A DNA stretch of 9,523 nucleotides from an uncultured beta proteobacterium (GCA_902826155.1 CADEDU010000019.1:78077-87599); one strand, 5' to 3'; shown: positions 1-6,963, counted from the first letter of the stretch. The notes: generated from the sequence alone by a model not told the origin. Translations and numbers: made by a program.

Positions 1-1
1 G

Positions 2-829
2 CATGAGCGAGCCGACGCAGCGGGCAACGCGAGTCTGGTGACTCGCATCGACGGCGCGCGCGTCGTGGAACTGGTGCGCGAGCAGAATCGAGCGCTGCTT
101 CGTCTCGATTCGGGCGAGCAGTTGGATTGCGCGTTGGTGGTGGGCGCCGATGGCGTGCATTCCCAGGTGCGGCTTCTGGCCGGGATGTCGGTCACGCGCG
201 ACGACTACGGCGAACTCGGTGTCGTGGCCAATTTCGCGGCCATCGAGCCGCATCGCGGCTACGCGTTCCAGTGGTTCCGCGGCGATAGCGTGCTCGCGCT
301 CCTGCCGCTGCCGGGCCGGCGCGTATCGATGGTCTGGTCGACGCCGCGAGCGCATGCCGAATCGCTGCTCGCCATGTCGAACGAAGCGCTCGCCGAGGAG
401 GTCGCACGCGCGAGCGGTCACGTGCTGGGCGCACTCACAACGATCACCAGCGCGCGCGGCTTTCCGCTTGCTAGGCAGCAGGCTTCGCGCATGGTGGCCG
501 ATCGCGTCGTGCTGATCGGCGACGCCGCGCACGTGGTGCATCCGCTCGCCGGGCAGGGCTTGAACCTGGGCTTCGGCGACGTCGCGACGCTGCTTGAAAC
601 CATTGCCGGGCGTGAACCCTACCGCGATCTGGGCGACATCCGGCTGCTGCGTCGCTACGAACGGGCACGCGCCGAGCCGATAGCCGCGATGCGCATGATG
701 ACGCATGGCTTGCACTGGCTTTACGGCCTGCCCGGAGGGATGCCGAAACGCTTGCGAACGTTCGGATTGAACTTGACCAATCGATTGCCGGTCGTAAGAT
801 CGGTGCTCGCTCGGCACGCGGTCGGCTAG
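2..829 (+). CDS. UbiH/UbiF/VisC-family FAD-dependent monooxygenase, C-terminal part (5' end outside window)
   Basis: The reading frame is open from the left edge (codons start at base 2) to TAG at 827-829, so the N-terminal Rossmann GxGxxG motif lies outside the window. Two hallmarks of the family remain. The 'DG' motif GADGVHSQVR lies near bases 152-181. The second FAD/ribityl motif, DRVVLIGDAAHVVHPLAGQG, lies near 500-560 and is followed by LNLGFGDVATLLE. Members of this family hydroxylate the ring of ubiquinone precursors (UbiH, UbiI, UbiF) at the membrane with FAD, NAD(P)H and O2. The ring position cannot be assigned from this fragment, so no symbol is given. The dsbC neighbour is a familiar arrangement in betaproteobacteria (recalled, not checked). 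Other class A flavin hydroxylases are possible but less likely. Confidence 0.88.
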   Translation, partial: HERADAAGNASLVTRIDGARVVELVREQNRALLRLDSGEQLDCALVVGADGVHSQVRLLAGMSVTRDDYGELGVVANFAAIEPHRGYAFQWFRGDSVLALLPLPGRRVSMVWSTPRAHAESLLAMSNEALAEEVARASGHVLGALTTITSARGFPLARQQASRMVADRVVLIGDAAHVVHPLAGQGLNLGFGDVATLLETIAGREPYRDLGDIRLLRRYERARAEPIAAMRMMTHGLHWLYGLPGGMPKRLRTFGLNLTNRLPVVRSVLARHAVG

Positions 830-957
830 CCCGTTCGATTCCGTTCAATCTCAGCAGATTTCGTCTTTTCGTCTATCTCCATCTCCTCCGTTCTCGTCCC
901 GCCCGTTCTCGATCCGAACCACGTGCGGCCGACGGTCCGGTCGACCGAAAGATCCTC
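830..957. other. Pyrimidine-rich, G-poor intergenic spacer before dsbC
   Basis: The plus strand of this spacer is rich in C and T and poor in G up to about 910, unlike the surrounding genes. The hexamer CCGTTC occurs four times (831, 841, 888, 903). Near dsbC there is a CGGTC tandem (933-942) followed by its complement GACCG (943-947), which could form a small hairpin. I see no convincing -35/-10 pair and no hairpin with a T run. A C-rich, G-poor, unstructured transcript after a gene fits a Rho-dependent termination zone for the upstream monooxygenase; that is inference. Confidence 0.35.
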
Positions 958-1704
958 ATGCGAGTTGTCTCCCGAATTTCCCGACTGATCGCAGCCGCGG
1001 TGCTTGGCGCCCTGTCGAGCGCAATGTTCGCGTTACCTGCATCGGCGAACGAAGCCGCGGTGCGCCGCGCTTTCGAGCAGCGCGTGCCCAACACCAAGCT
1101 GCTCTCAGTCACGAAGACGCCGTATGCGGGGTTGTACGAACTGCGCACCGACGACAACGAGTTGCTCTACACCGACGAGAAGGTCACGTTCCTGTTCGTC
1201 GGCTCGATCCTCGACGGTCAGGACCCGCGCCGCAACCTCACCGAGGAGCGGATGCGCAAGCTCACGGCGATCAAGTTCGAGGAATTGCCGCTCGGCCAGG
1301 CGTTCAAGATCGTGCGTGGCAGCGGCAAGCGCCAGGTCGCCTACTTCACCGATCCGAACTGCCCCTATTGCCGCAAGCTCGAGCAGGAGCTCACGCAAAT
1401 CGACGACGTGACCATTCACGTCTTCCTGTACCCGATCCTGTCGCCGGAGTCGGGGCCGAAATCGAAATCGGTGTGGTGTTCGCCCGATCGCGCCAAGGCC
1501 TGGCTCGATCTGATGCTCAAGAACGTCCAGCCCAGCGCAGCCGGCACCTGCGATACGCCCGTCGACAAAGTGCTCGCGCTCGGCCGCAAGTACAAGATCG
1601 AGAGCGTGCCGACGCTGGTGTTCACCAACGGCGATCGGGTGGCCGGCATGCGTCCGGCGGCGCAACTGACGAAGATGCTGGAGAGCGCGGCGGCAGGAAA
1701 GTAG
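958..1704 (+). CDS. dsbC: Periplasmic thiol:disulfide isomerase DsbC
   Basis: This 248-residue protein matches DsbC/DsbG in length and layout. It has a Sec signal peptide with basic residues at 2-9, a hydrophobic core at about 11-25 and a likely cut after ALPASA (residue 30). An N-terminal dimerisation domain follows (about 31-95), then a thioredoxin-fold domain with the active site CPYC at 135-138. Val-Pro at 217-218 supplies the cis-proline loop. Cys174 and Cys198 sit where DsbC carries its second, structural disulfide. DsbC dimers reshuffle wrong disulfides in the periplasm and are kept reduced by DsbD. The ATG at 958 is chosen because it gives a complete signal peptide; the upstream Shine-Dalgarno is weak (GAAAGA near 947-952). 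The gene converges on mltA with a 17-bp gap. DsbG is the main alternative, but the CPYC motif favours DsbC. Confidence 0.92.
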   Translation: MRVVSRISRLIAAAVLGALSSAMFALPASANEAAVRRAFEQRVPNTKLLSVTKTPYAGLYELRTDDNELLYTDEKVTFLFVGSILDGQDPRRNLTEERMRKLTAIKFEELPLGQAFKIVRGSGKRQVAYFTDPNCPYCRKLEQELTQIDDVTIHVFLYPILSPESGPKSKSVWCSPDRAKAWLDLMLKNVQPSAAGTCDTPVDKVLALGRKYKIESVPTLVFTNGDRVAGMRPAAQLTKMLESAAAGK

Positions 1705-1708
1705 TCTG

Positions 1709-1735
1709 CTCGCGCACGCATCTACGGCGTGCGAG
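1709..1735. terminator. Hairpin between convergent dsbC and mltA
   Basis: GCACGC (1714-1719) pairs perfectly with GCGTGC (1727-1732) around a 7-nt loop. CTC (1709-1711) can extend the stem with GAG (1733-1735) if GC is bulged. The hairpin spans the 17-bp gap and the last codons of mltA, a usual place for a bidirectional terminator between convergent genes. Neither side has a real T run, so termination is only suggested. Confidence 0.4.
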
Positions 1736-3017
1736 TGTCGTTCCCCGGTGTGTAGTCGCGCGGCAACAGCACCCACATTCTTCCTTGCTGGCGCATGCGG
1801 CCGGCCTCGCGCCCTGCTTCGGGGCCGGATCCCCAATAGAAATCCCCGCGCACCGCGCCGCGGATCGCGCTGCCGGTGTCCTGCGCGACCATGAGCCGCT
1901 CCAACGCGCGCGACGTGTTCGGATACGTCGTCGCCAGATAAACCGGCGCACCCAACGGGACCGATCGCGCATCGACTGCCATCGACCGGCCTGCGGTCAA
2001 CGGTACGCCAAGCGAGCCTTGCGGCCCTGTATCGGGCGGCGCTTCGCTCGTTGGAACTTCGCGGAAGAAGATATAGCTCGGATTCTGGCTGAGCAACTCC
2101 GCAACCCGGCCAGGATTGGCGCGCGCCCACGCCTGGATCCCCTGCATCGACGCCTGCTCGGGCAGCAGCTCGCCGCGATCGATGAGCGAGCGGCCGATCG
2201 AACGATAGGGATGACCGTTCTGATCGGCGTAGCCCACCCGGACCATCTCGCCTGATTCGAGCCGCACCCGGCCCGAGCCCTGCACGTGCAGGAAGAACAG
2301 CTCGATCGGATCGTCGATGAACACCAGCTCCTTGCCTTGCAGCGGCGCCTTGCCCTGATCGATATCGCCGCGCGTGTGATAGGGCACCAGCCGCCGGCCC
2401 TCTAGGCGTCCGCGCAATCGCAACCCCGCCACCTCGGGCTGCGAGCCGGCGAGCTCGACGCTGATCAGATCATCGGGGGCCGCATAAACCGGATGGGCGA
2501 ACGCTCCGCTGCGTTTGCGGCTGCCGCGCAGGATCGGCTCGTAGTAGCCGGTGACCAGGCCCGAGGTCGCGCCGTCGCTGCTCGCCACACGGAACACCTG
2601 GAACTGCGATTCGAAGAAAGCCTGCGCGCTGTGTCGATCGACGGCGACATTGGCGGCCTGCGTACAGGCGGATCGCCACGCGGCACGCCGCTCCAGTGCC
2701 CTGCAACCGCGCTGGAATGCGACCAGTGCCGCGGCATGATCGTCGTCGCGCCAGTTGGGCAGATCGGTAAAGCTCGCCGGCGTGAGCGTGGCGCTCGCCG
2801 CGGGTTGCGGTTTCTGCGCGGAAGGTGGGCACGCAGGGCAGGGCGGACAACCCGAATTGGGCGTGGTATTGCAGGCGGCGCCGCGCTCGGCGACTGACGC
2901 GGCGAGGCGCGGCTGCGTGCTGCGATCGTCGGCGCAACCGGCAAGAAGAACGAGGCTCGCGGCGAGCAGTGCCGCGCAACCCGCATCGATCTTCGCGCGA
3001 ATGCGATCGGCTATCAT
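1722..3017 (-). CDS. mltA: Membrane-bound lytic murein transglycosylase A (lipoprotein)
   Basis: MltA cleaves the MurNAc-GlcNAc bond of peptidoglycan from the outer membrane, leaving 1,6-anhydro ends. From the ATG at 3017-3015 the product is 431 residues. It has a lipoprotein signal with hydrophobic core about 14-26 and lipobox LAGC, with Cys28 lipidated. A Pro/Cys-rich linker (about 49-72) follows, then the MltA domain (about 130-335, including VTGYYEP at 155-161 and FLHVQGSGR at 242-250). The C-terminal 3D domain (about 336-425) contains VAQDTGSAIRGAVRGDFYWG with conserved Asp380 and Asp392, one of which should be the catalytic acid. The frame stays open upstream to 3290, but earlier starts would put 35 or more residues before the lipobox, so a start at 3017 (or 3041, eight residues longer) is preferred. 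Neither start has a clear Shine-Dalgarno. Confidence 0.92.
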   Translation of the reverse strand: MIADRIRAKIDAGCAALLAASLVLLAGCADDRSTQPRLAASVAERGAACNTTPNSGCPPCPACPPSAQKPQPAASATLTPASFTDLPNWRDDDHAAALVAFQRGCRALERRAAWRSACTQAANVAVDRHSAQAFFESQFQVFRVASSDGATSGLVTGYYEPILRGSRKRSGAFAHPVYAAPDDLISVELAGSQPEVAGLRLRGRLEGRRLVPYHTRGDIDQGKAPLQGKELVFIDDPIELFFLHVQGSGRVRLESGEMVRVGYADQNGHPYRSIGRSLIDRGELLPEQASMQGIQAWARANPGRVAELLSQNPSYIFFREVPTSEAPPDTGPQGSLGVPLTAGRSMAVDARSVPLGAPVYLATTYPNTSRALERLMVAQDTGSAIRGAVRGDFYWGSGPEAGREAGRMRQQGRMWVLLPRDYTPGNDTRTP

Positions 3018-3042
3018 CGCTGCCGACTTGCTTTCCGCCATT

Positions 3043-3072
3043 CGCACCGAAGCCCCGCGCACCGAAGCCCCG
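3043..3072. repeat. Two tandem copies of a 15-bp unit
   Basis: The unit CGCACCGAAGCCCCG occurs twice in a row at 3043-3057 and 3058-3072, without mismatch. It lies in the divergent gap between the preferred mltA start and the small membrane protein gene. The unit is a multiple of three, so it does not break the open frames that cross it. It is probably a simple slippage duplication. Confidence 0.75.
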
Positions 3073-3137
3073 TCCGTTGCAGCGCGCGTAACGTTGCGCA
3101 TCCCATCGACTGCTGCCATCGCCTCCTGCGCTCCGCC

Positions 3138-3305
3138 ATGATCGAAAGCGGCCTGTGGATCATCCTGCTCGAGTCGGTACTCGCGCTGGCGTTGCTCGTG
3201 TTCATCGTGTGGTGGACCATGCCGCGCTCGAAAAAATCCGCCCGTCCGCAGCCGACCGACGCCGGAGCCGGCGATTCCGGTCGTGATCAATCACGCCGCC
3301 CCTGA
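3138..3305 (+). CDS. Small single-pass membrane protein, 55 residues, function unknown
   Basis: An ORF from ATG 3138 to TGA 3303-3305 encodes 55 residues. It has a very short N-terminus (MIESG), one strong transmembrane segment at about residues 6-27 (LWIILLESVLALALLVFIVW), a basic stretch just after it (RSKKSAR, about 29-36) and a polar, probably disordered tail. The positive charges after the helix predict an N-out/C-in orientation. The pattern is far from random for GC-rich DNA, which supports a real gene even though no clear Shine-Dalgarno is visible. It is divergent from mltA and converges on apaG with a 27-bp gap. I do not recognise a family; neighbouring mltA gives only a vague hint of an envelope role. 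Its orientation opposes both neighbours, so it must be transcribed on its own. Confidence 0.6.
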   Translation: MIESGLWIILLESVLALALLVFIVWWTMPRSKKSARPQPTDAGAGDSGRDQSRRP

Positions 3306-3332
3306 CCCGCGGCGCGCGGAGCACCCGCGATC

Positions 3333-3710
3333 TCAGTGCAGCACCCGCGGCATCGACAGCGCGAACTCCGGAATCGGCGCATCGAAGCGGGTGCCGTCGC
3401 TCGCCACCATCTGATACGTGCCGCGCATGGTGCCGACCGGCGTCTTGATCGAGGCGCCGCTGGTGTATTCGAACGACTCGCCCGGCTTGAGCGTGGGCTG
3501 CGCACCGACAACGCCCAGTCCGCGCACCTCCTGCTGCTGGGCATTGGCGTCGCGGATGATCCAGTGGCGGCTCACCAATTGCGCCGTCGCCGTCCCGGTA
3601 TTGCGGATGGTGATGGTGTAGGCGAACACGTAGTGGTCGGCTTTCTCGTCCGATTGCTCGGCGAGATAGCGCGACTTCGCTGTGACGGTGATCTCGTAGC
3701 GTTCGCTCAT
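3333..3710 (-). CDS. apaG: ApaG domain protein (Co2+/Mg2+ efflux protein ApaG)
   Basis: The 125-residue product has the size and pattern of ApaG, a single fibronectin-III-like beta-sandwich domain. It opens with a YEITVTAKSRYLAEQS stretch, then has YTITIRNTG (about 33-41), a WIIRDANAQQQEVRGLGVVG stretch (about 50-69), the conserved LKPGESFEYTSG (about 74-85) and TPVGTMRGTYQM (about 90-101), and ends in a hydrophobic PEFALS strand. ApaG is linked genetically to cobalt and magnesium resistance and lies beside apaH (Ap4A hydrolase) in enterobacteria. Its biochemical role is poorly defined. Here it stands alone, divergent from rpe. The ATG at 3710-3708 gives the standard family length; no Shine-Dalgarno precedes it. 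Confidence 0.93.
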   Translation of the reverse strand: MSERYEITVTAKSRYLAEQSDEKADHYVFAYTITIRNTGTATAQLVSRHWIIRDANAQQQEVRGLGVVGAQPTLKPGESFEYTSGASIKTPVGTMRGTYQMVASDGTRFDAPIPEFALSMPRVLH

Positions 3711-3846
3711 GATGGGAGGCGGCGTTGCAGGCGGGTCGGCGCAATGGTGCGTCGAGGCGGCGTATTGCACCCCAAAACACGGCGCCGGACAAGGCGAGCG
3801 AAGGGAGGCGTCGGCGTAGAATCGCGCCCTTCCCGCTCCGATCATC
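3711..3846. promoter_or_regulatory. Divergent apaG/rpe intergenic region with a possible rpe -10 box
   Basis: This 136-bp spacer must hold the promoters of apaG (minus) and rpe (plus). The only element I can point to is TAGAAT at 3817-3822, a plausible -10 box 25 bp before the rpe ATG. No TTGACA-like hexamer lies 16-18 bp upstream of it. For apaG, TTGTCC on the minus strand (3792-3787) is a possible -35 but lacks a well-spaced -10. Assignments here are weak. Confidence 0.25.
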
Positions 3847-4563
3847 ATGACCGCACGACGCTATCGCATCGCACCGAGCATCCTCTCGGCCGATTTCGCC
3901 CGTCTGGGTGAAGAAGTGACGAACGTGGTCGCCGCCGGCGCCGACCTGATCCACTTCGACGTGATGGACAACCATTACGTGCCCAATCTCACGGTCGGTC
4001 CGCTGGTGTGCGCGGCAGTGCGCCGCGTGATCACCGCGACGATCGACGTGCACCTGATGGTGCGTCCGGTCGATCGCATCGTCGCCGATTTCGCCAAGGC
4101 CGGTGCGAACATCATCAGCTTCCATCCCGAGGCGAGCGACCACGTCGATCGCACCATCAACCTGATCCGCGAATGCGGCTGCAAACCCGGGCTGGTGCTC
4201 AATCCGGCCACGCCGCTCGCTTGTCTCGATCACACGCTTGGGCAGCTCGACCTGGTCCTGATCATGTCGGTCAATCCGGGGTTCGGCGGCCAGAAATTCA
4301 TTCCGTACACGCTCGACAAGATTCGCGAAGTGCGCCGGCGCATCGATGCACTCGGGCGCGATGTGATGCTGGAGGTCGACGGTGGGGTGAAGGTGGACAA
4401 CATCGCCGGCATCGCCCAGGCGGGGGCCGATACCTTCGTCGCCGGCTCGGCAATCTTCGAGTCGAAAGACTACGCCGCGACCATCGCCGCGATGCGCGCG
4501 GAACTCGGTCGAAGTGGGGGCAACGCGCCACGGGGTGAGTCCAGGTCGTCGGCACATGAATGA
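3847..4563 (+). CDS. rpe: Ribulose-phosphate 3-epimerase
   Basis: This enzyme interconverts D-ribulose 5-phosphate and D-xylulose 5-phosphate in the pentose phosphate and Calvin cycles. The 238-residue TIM barrel has all family landmarks: [13 protein letters not shown] (8-20), [17 protein letters not shown] (36-52), DVHLMV (67-72), [12 protein letters not shown] (140-151) and EVDGGV (176-181). The metal and acid/base residues are present: His37, Asp39, His69 and Asp178. Ser11 and the 143-149 loop hold substrate phosphate. The last 15 or so residues ([15 protein letters not shown]) extend past the usual barrel end and overlap the start of the next gene. The rpe-gph order is common in betaproteobacteria and suggests co-transcription. 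Confidence 0.96.
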   Translation: MTARRYRIAPSILSADFARLGEEVTNVVAAGADLIHFDVMDNHYVPNLTVGPLVCAAVRRVITATIDVHLMVRPVDRIVADFAKAGANIISFHPEASDHVDRTINLIRECGCKPGLVLNPATPLACLDHTLGQLDLVLIMSVNPGFGGQKFIPYTLDKIREVRRRIDALGRDVMLEVDGGVKVDNIAGIAQAGADTFVAGSAIFESKDYAATIAAMRAELGRSGGNAPRGESRSSAHE

Positions 4564-6757
4564 CGCAGCGATGACCAGCGGCGATGCGGCGTGGCCGTCC
4601 GCCGCATTGAGTGAACCGGACGCGTTGCTGAACCGGACGATCCGCGCCGCACTGATCGATCTGGATGGCACCCTGCTCGACACCGCGGCGGATCTGGGGC
4701 ACGCGGTAAACGCGATGCTGGCCGAGCTCGCGATGCCGCAGCGCGATCTGACCACGTTGACCACCTACATCGGCAAAGGCATTCCGAGCCTCGTGCATCG
4801 TGCGCTCACCGGCAACATCGATGGTGAAGCGGATGCGGCGCTGTTCGGGCGTGCCTTGCCCATCATGGAACGGCACTACGCGCAGGCATCGGGGGCGAGC
4901 GCGCAACCGTATCCGGGTGTGATGGAAGGTCTCGCGCAATTGCGCGAGGCGGGCGTACGGCTCGCCTGTGTCACCAACAAGGCGCAGCGATTCACCGCGG
5001 AGCTGCTCGAACGCAAGGGCCTGGCGCCGTTCTTCGATGTGGTGGTTTGCGGCGATACGCTGCCGCGCAAGAAGCCCGATCCGCTGCCGTTCGTGCACGC
5101 GTGCGAGCGCCTGGCGATTGCGCCGGCCGACGCGGTGGTCATCGGTGATTCGGCCAACGACATCGTCGCCGGCAAGGCCGCTGGTTGCACCGTGATCGCG
5201 GTGACCTACGGCTACAACGAGGGGCGGCATGTGAGTGAAGACGCTCCCCATCACATCGCCGAATCCTTTTCCGCCGTGGTGACACTGATTGCCGCTGCGA
5301 CCCATGGAGGTAGTGCCCGCATGAACGCGCCGGAGCAAGCCGCGCAGGTCCATCCCATCATCGAACACCTGGCTGGTGTGGTCGGCGCCGAGCATGTGTT
5401 GACCGGCGATCGCGATGTCGAGGGTTACGCGATCGACTGGCGCCGCAAGTATTTCGGCAAGCCGCTGGCGGTGGTGCGGCCGAAGTCGACCGAGGAGGTG
5501 GCGGCGCTCGTGCGCTTGTGCGCCGAGAACATGATCGCGGTGGTGCCGCAGGGCGGCAATACCGGCCTGTGCGGGGGAGCGACCGCCGACGCGCATCGTG
5601 CGCAAGTGGTGTTGAACCTGGGCCGGATGAATCGCGTCCGCGCGGTCGACACCGCCAACAACACGATGACCGTCGAAGCGGGATGCGTCCTGGCCAATGT
5701 GCAGCAGGCTGCGCGCGAGGCAGGGCGGCTGTTTCCGCTCAGCCTGGCCTCGGAAGGCACGTGCGTGATCGGCGGCAACCTGTCCACCAATGCCGGTGGC
5801 ATCGCGGTGTTGCGCTATGGCAATACGCGCGAGCTGGTGCTCGGCGTCGAGGTGGTGTTGCCCAACGGCGAGATCTGGAACGGGCTGCGTGGACTGCGCA
5901 AGGACAACACCGGCTACGACCTCAAGCATCTGTTCATCGGCGCCGAGGGCACGTTGGGGATCGTCACCGCTGCCGTGGTGAAGCTGTTTCCGTTACCGGT
6001 CGGTACCGCGACCTGGGTGGCGGCGATCGACTCGCCCACCCGTGCGGTGGAATTGCTCAACTTCATGCAATCGCGCTGCGGCGAGCGGTTGACCGGGTTC
6101 GAGTTGATCTCCGAGATATGTCTGGCGCTGGTGCTCAAGCACTTTCCGGACACGAGTCCGCCATTTGCCGAGCGCTACTCGCACTACGTCGTTGCCGAAC
6201 TCGCCGATACGCAATCGGCCGAGGCGGTGCGTACGCTGGCCGAGTCGGCGCTCGAGTCGGCGATGGAGGGGGGCCTGATTCGTGATGCGGTGCTCGCGCA
6301 AAGCGCGGCACAGGCCAAGGCGCTCTGGTCGCTGCGCGAATTCGTGTCGGAAGCGCAGGCCAAGGAAGGCCCCAATATCAAGCACGATGTGTCGCTGCCG
6401 GCTTCGGCGATCGAGTCGTTCATCCGCGAGACCGATGCCGAGTTGCTGCGCGCCTATCCGGACATTCAGCTCATCACGTTCGGACATCTGGGCGATGGCA
6501 ACCTGCACTACAACATCAACGCGCCACAGGGCGTGGATGCGGCGCAGTTCGTCGAAGCGGAGCAGGCGCGCGTGAATCAGATCGTGCACGACAGCGTGGC
6601 GCGTTTCGAAGGCTCGATCAGCGCCGAGCACGGCCTGGGTCAGCTCAAGCGCGATGAGATCCTGCGCTACAAGTCGGCGGTCGAGATGAAGCTCATGCGC
6701 AGAATCAAGGCGGCGATCGATCCGCTTGGCATCATGAACCCGGGCAAGCTGTTGTAG
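4556..6757 (+). CDS. Fused ORF: phosphoglycolate phosphatase (Gph) joined to FAD-linked D-2-hydroxyacid dehydrogenase
   Basis: One uninterrupted frame of 733 residues runs from ATG 4556 to TAG 6755-6757. Residues 28-250 form a HAD phosphatase of the Gph type: motif I DLDGT (35-39), the motif II Thr in CVTNK (Thr140), motif III Lys in PRKKPDP (172-173) and motif IV GDSANDI (197-203). Gph removes phosphate from 2-phosphoglycolate. After a linker of only about 5-10 residues, residue 256 onward is a complete FAD_binding_4 plus FAD-oxidase_C protein. The ATG at 4556 overlaps the rpe stop. An in-frame GTG at 4514 would add 14 residues, and ATG 4571 would remove five; none has a strong Shine-Dalgarno. 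The first 27 residues are poorly conserved-looking. Either this is a true bifunctional protein, or the gph stop was lost by mutation or a base-call error near 5265-5320. Confidence 0.75.
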   Translation: MNDAAMTSGDAAWPSAALSEPDALLNRTIRAALIDLDGTLLDTAADLGHAVNAMLAELAMPQRDLTTLTTYIGKGIPSLVHRALTGNIDGEADAALFGRALPIMERHYAQASGASAQPYPGVMEGLAQLREAGVRLACVTNKAQRFTAELLERKGLAPFFDVVVCGDTLPRKKPDPLPFVHACERLAIAPADAVVIGDSANDIVAGKAAGCTVIAVTYGYNEGRHVSEDAPHHIAESFSAVVTLIAAATHGGSARMNAPEQAAQVHPIIEHLAGVVGAEHVLTGDRDVEGYAIDWRRKYFGKPLAVVRPKSTEEVAALVRLCAENMIAVVPQGGNTGLCGGATADAHRAQVVLNLGRMNRVRAVDTANNTMTVEAGCVLANVQQAAREAGRLFPLSLASEGTCVIGGNLSTNAGGIAVLRYGNTRELVLGVEVVLPNGEIWNGLRGLRKDNTGYDLKHLFIGAEGTLGIVTAAVVKLFPLPVGTATWVAAIDSPTRAVELLNFMQSRCGERLTGFELISEICLALVLKHFPDTSPPFAERYSHYVVAELADTQSAEAVRTLAESALESAMEGGLIRDAVLAQSAAQAKALWSLREFVSEAQAKEGPNIKHDVSLPASAIESFIRETDAELLRAYPDIQLITFGHLGDGNLHYNINAPQGVDAAQFVEAEQARVNQIVHDSVARFEGSISAEHGLGQLKRDEILRYKSAVEMKLMRRIKAAIDPLGIMNPGKLL
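5305..5320 (+). promoter_or_regulatory. Internal Shine-Dalgarno before the oxidase domain
   Basis: TGGAGG at 5305-5310 lies 10 nt before the in-frame ATG at 5321, which begins a full-length oxidase. A site this good inside a coding frame suggests the oxidase is, or was, translated on its own. In the other frames TAG (5311) and TGA (5322, overlapping the ATG as ATGA) occur here, so a one-base frame change would restore a normal gph end. Confidence 0.5.
5321..6757 (+). CDS. FAD-linked oxidase, D-2-hydroxyglutarate/D-lactate/glycolate dehydrogenase family (possible separate product)
   Basis: From ATG 5321 the product is 478 residues, the normal length for single-subunit members of this family. 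The FAD-binding half has the pyrophosphate loop [13 protein letters not shown] (76-88), [20 protein letters not shown] (141-160) and [19 protein letters not shown] (198-216). The C-terminal half carries the likely metal and substrate motif [10 protein letters not shown] (389-398) and EHGLGQLKR (436-444), ending in IMNPGKLL. These enzymes oxidise a D-2-hydroxyacid to the 2-oxoacid, passing electrons through FAD to quinone, cytochrome or electron-transfer flavoprotein. The overall pattern looks closest to D-2-hydroxyglutarate dehydrogenase. GlcD glycolate oxidase usually needs GlcE and GlcF, which are absent here, although adjacency to Gph would suit glycolate. It is in frame with gph and may exist only as the fused C-terminal domain. 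Confidence 0.6.
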   Translation: MNAPEQAAQVHPIIEHLAGVVGAEHVLTGDRDVEGYAIDWRRKYFGKPLAVVRPKSTEEVAALVRLCAENMIAVVPQGGNTGLCGGATADAHRAQVVLNLGRMNRVRAVDTANNTMTVEAGCVLANVQQAAREAGRLFPLSLASEGTCVIGGNLSTNAGGIAVLRYGNTRELVLGVEVVLPNGEIWNGLRGLRKDNTGYDLKHLFIGAEGTLGIVTAAVVKLFPLPVGTATWVAAIDSPTRAVELLNFMQSRCGERLTGFELISEICLALVLKHFPDTSPPFAERYSHYVVAELADTQSAEAVRTLAESALESAMEGGLIRDAVLAQSAAQAKALWSLREFVSEAQAKEGPNIKHDVSLPASAIESFIRETDAELLRAYPDIQLITFGHLGDGNLHYNINAPQGVDAAQFVEAEQARVNQIVHDSVARFEGSISAEHGLGQLKRDEILRYKSAVEMKLMRRIKAAIDPLGIMNPGKLL

Positions 6758-6787
6758 CGATCGAACGCGCTGGGTGGATGCGACCGG

Positions 6788-6815
6788 TTGCACTCGTTCC
6801 GGCACGCGCTATAGA
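6788..6815 (+). promoter_or_regulatory. Candidate sigma-70 promoter for the trp leader
   Basis: TTGCAC (6788-6793) and TATAGA (6810-6815) are separated by 16 bp, a fair -35/-10 pair in otherwise GC-rich DNA. A start near 6822 would give a leader RNA of about 140 nt before the Trp-rich leader peptide. This is the best promoter match between the oxidase gene and trpD. No TrpR-type operator is recognisable around it. Confidence 0.45.
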
Positions 6816-6886
6816 CTCCGCCCCGCAATCGCCATGTGCAGTAAGAGGCGAAACGTTTTGGTGGATGCGTCAACTTCGCGCTCTGT

Positions 6887-6915
6887 CCCAACCGCCTGAC
6901 GATGAATCGGTTGGG
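6887..6915 (+). other. Perfect 8-bp inverted repeat upstream of the trp leader peptide
   Basis: CCCAACCG (6887-6894) and CGGTTGGG (6908-6915) are exact complements around a 13-nt loop. In the RNA this would be a stable hairpin about 50 nt before the leader peptide start. It has no T run, so it does not look like a terminator for the oxidase gene. It may be a structured leader element or a protein binding site. Confidence 0.5.
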
Positions 6916-6963
6916 CGCCTCGAGTGCCCCGGCCGGCGACACGAATCAGAAGGATTCAATCGC

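Noticed and set aside
1105..2130. Minus-strand open frame of over 300 codons across dsbC and the end of mltA
   Set aside because: It overlaps two clearly recognised genes and its composition is that of a shadow frame; the real minus-strand gene here uses a different frame.
3320..3349. 10-bp direct repeat AGCACCCGCG at 3320 and 3340, considered as an insertion footprint
   Set aside because: It overlaps the end of apaG, nothing lies between the copies that resembles an element, and GC-rich 10-mers recur easily.
3202..4764. Minus-strand open frame of about 520 codons across apaG and rpe
   Set aside because: No recognisable domain, low-complexity Arg/Ala/His content, and it runs through apaG in another frame and antisense to rpe.
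4298..5929. A very long open frame on the minus strand across rpe, gph and the oxidase (over 500 codons)
   Set aside because: It is antisense to well-supported genes, has no family motif and is rich in Arg, His and Ala, as expected of a shadow frame in GC-rich DNA.
6773..6869. 10-bp direct repeat GGTGGATGCG at 6773 and 6860
   Set aside because: Short, only two copies, not tied to any gene boundary; likely chance.
6758..6963. A TrpR operator near the trp promoter
   Set aside because: No sequence resembling the CTAG-centred palindrome of known TrpR operators was found; control by the leader peptide is better supported.
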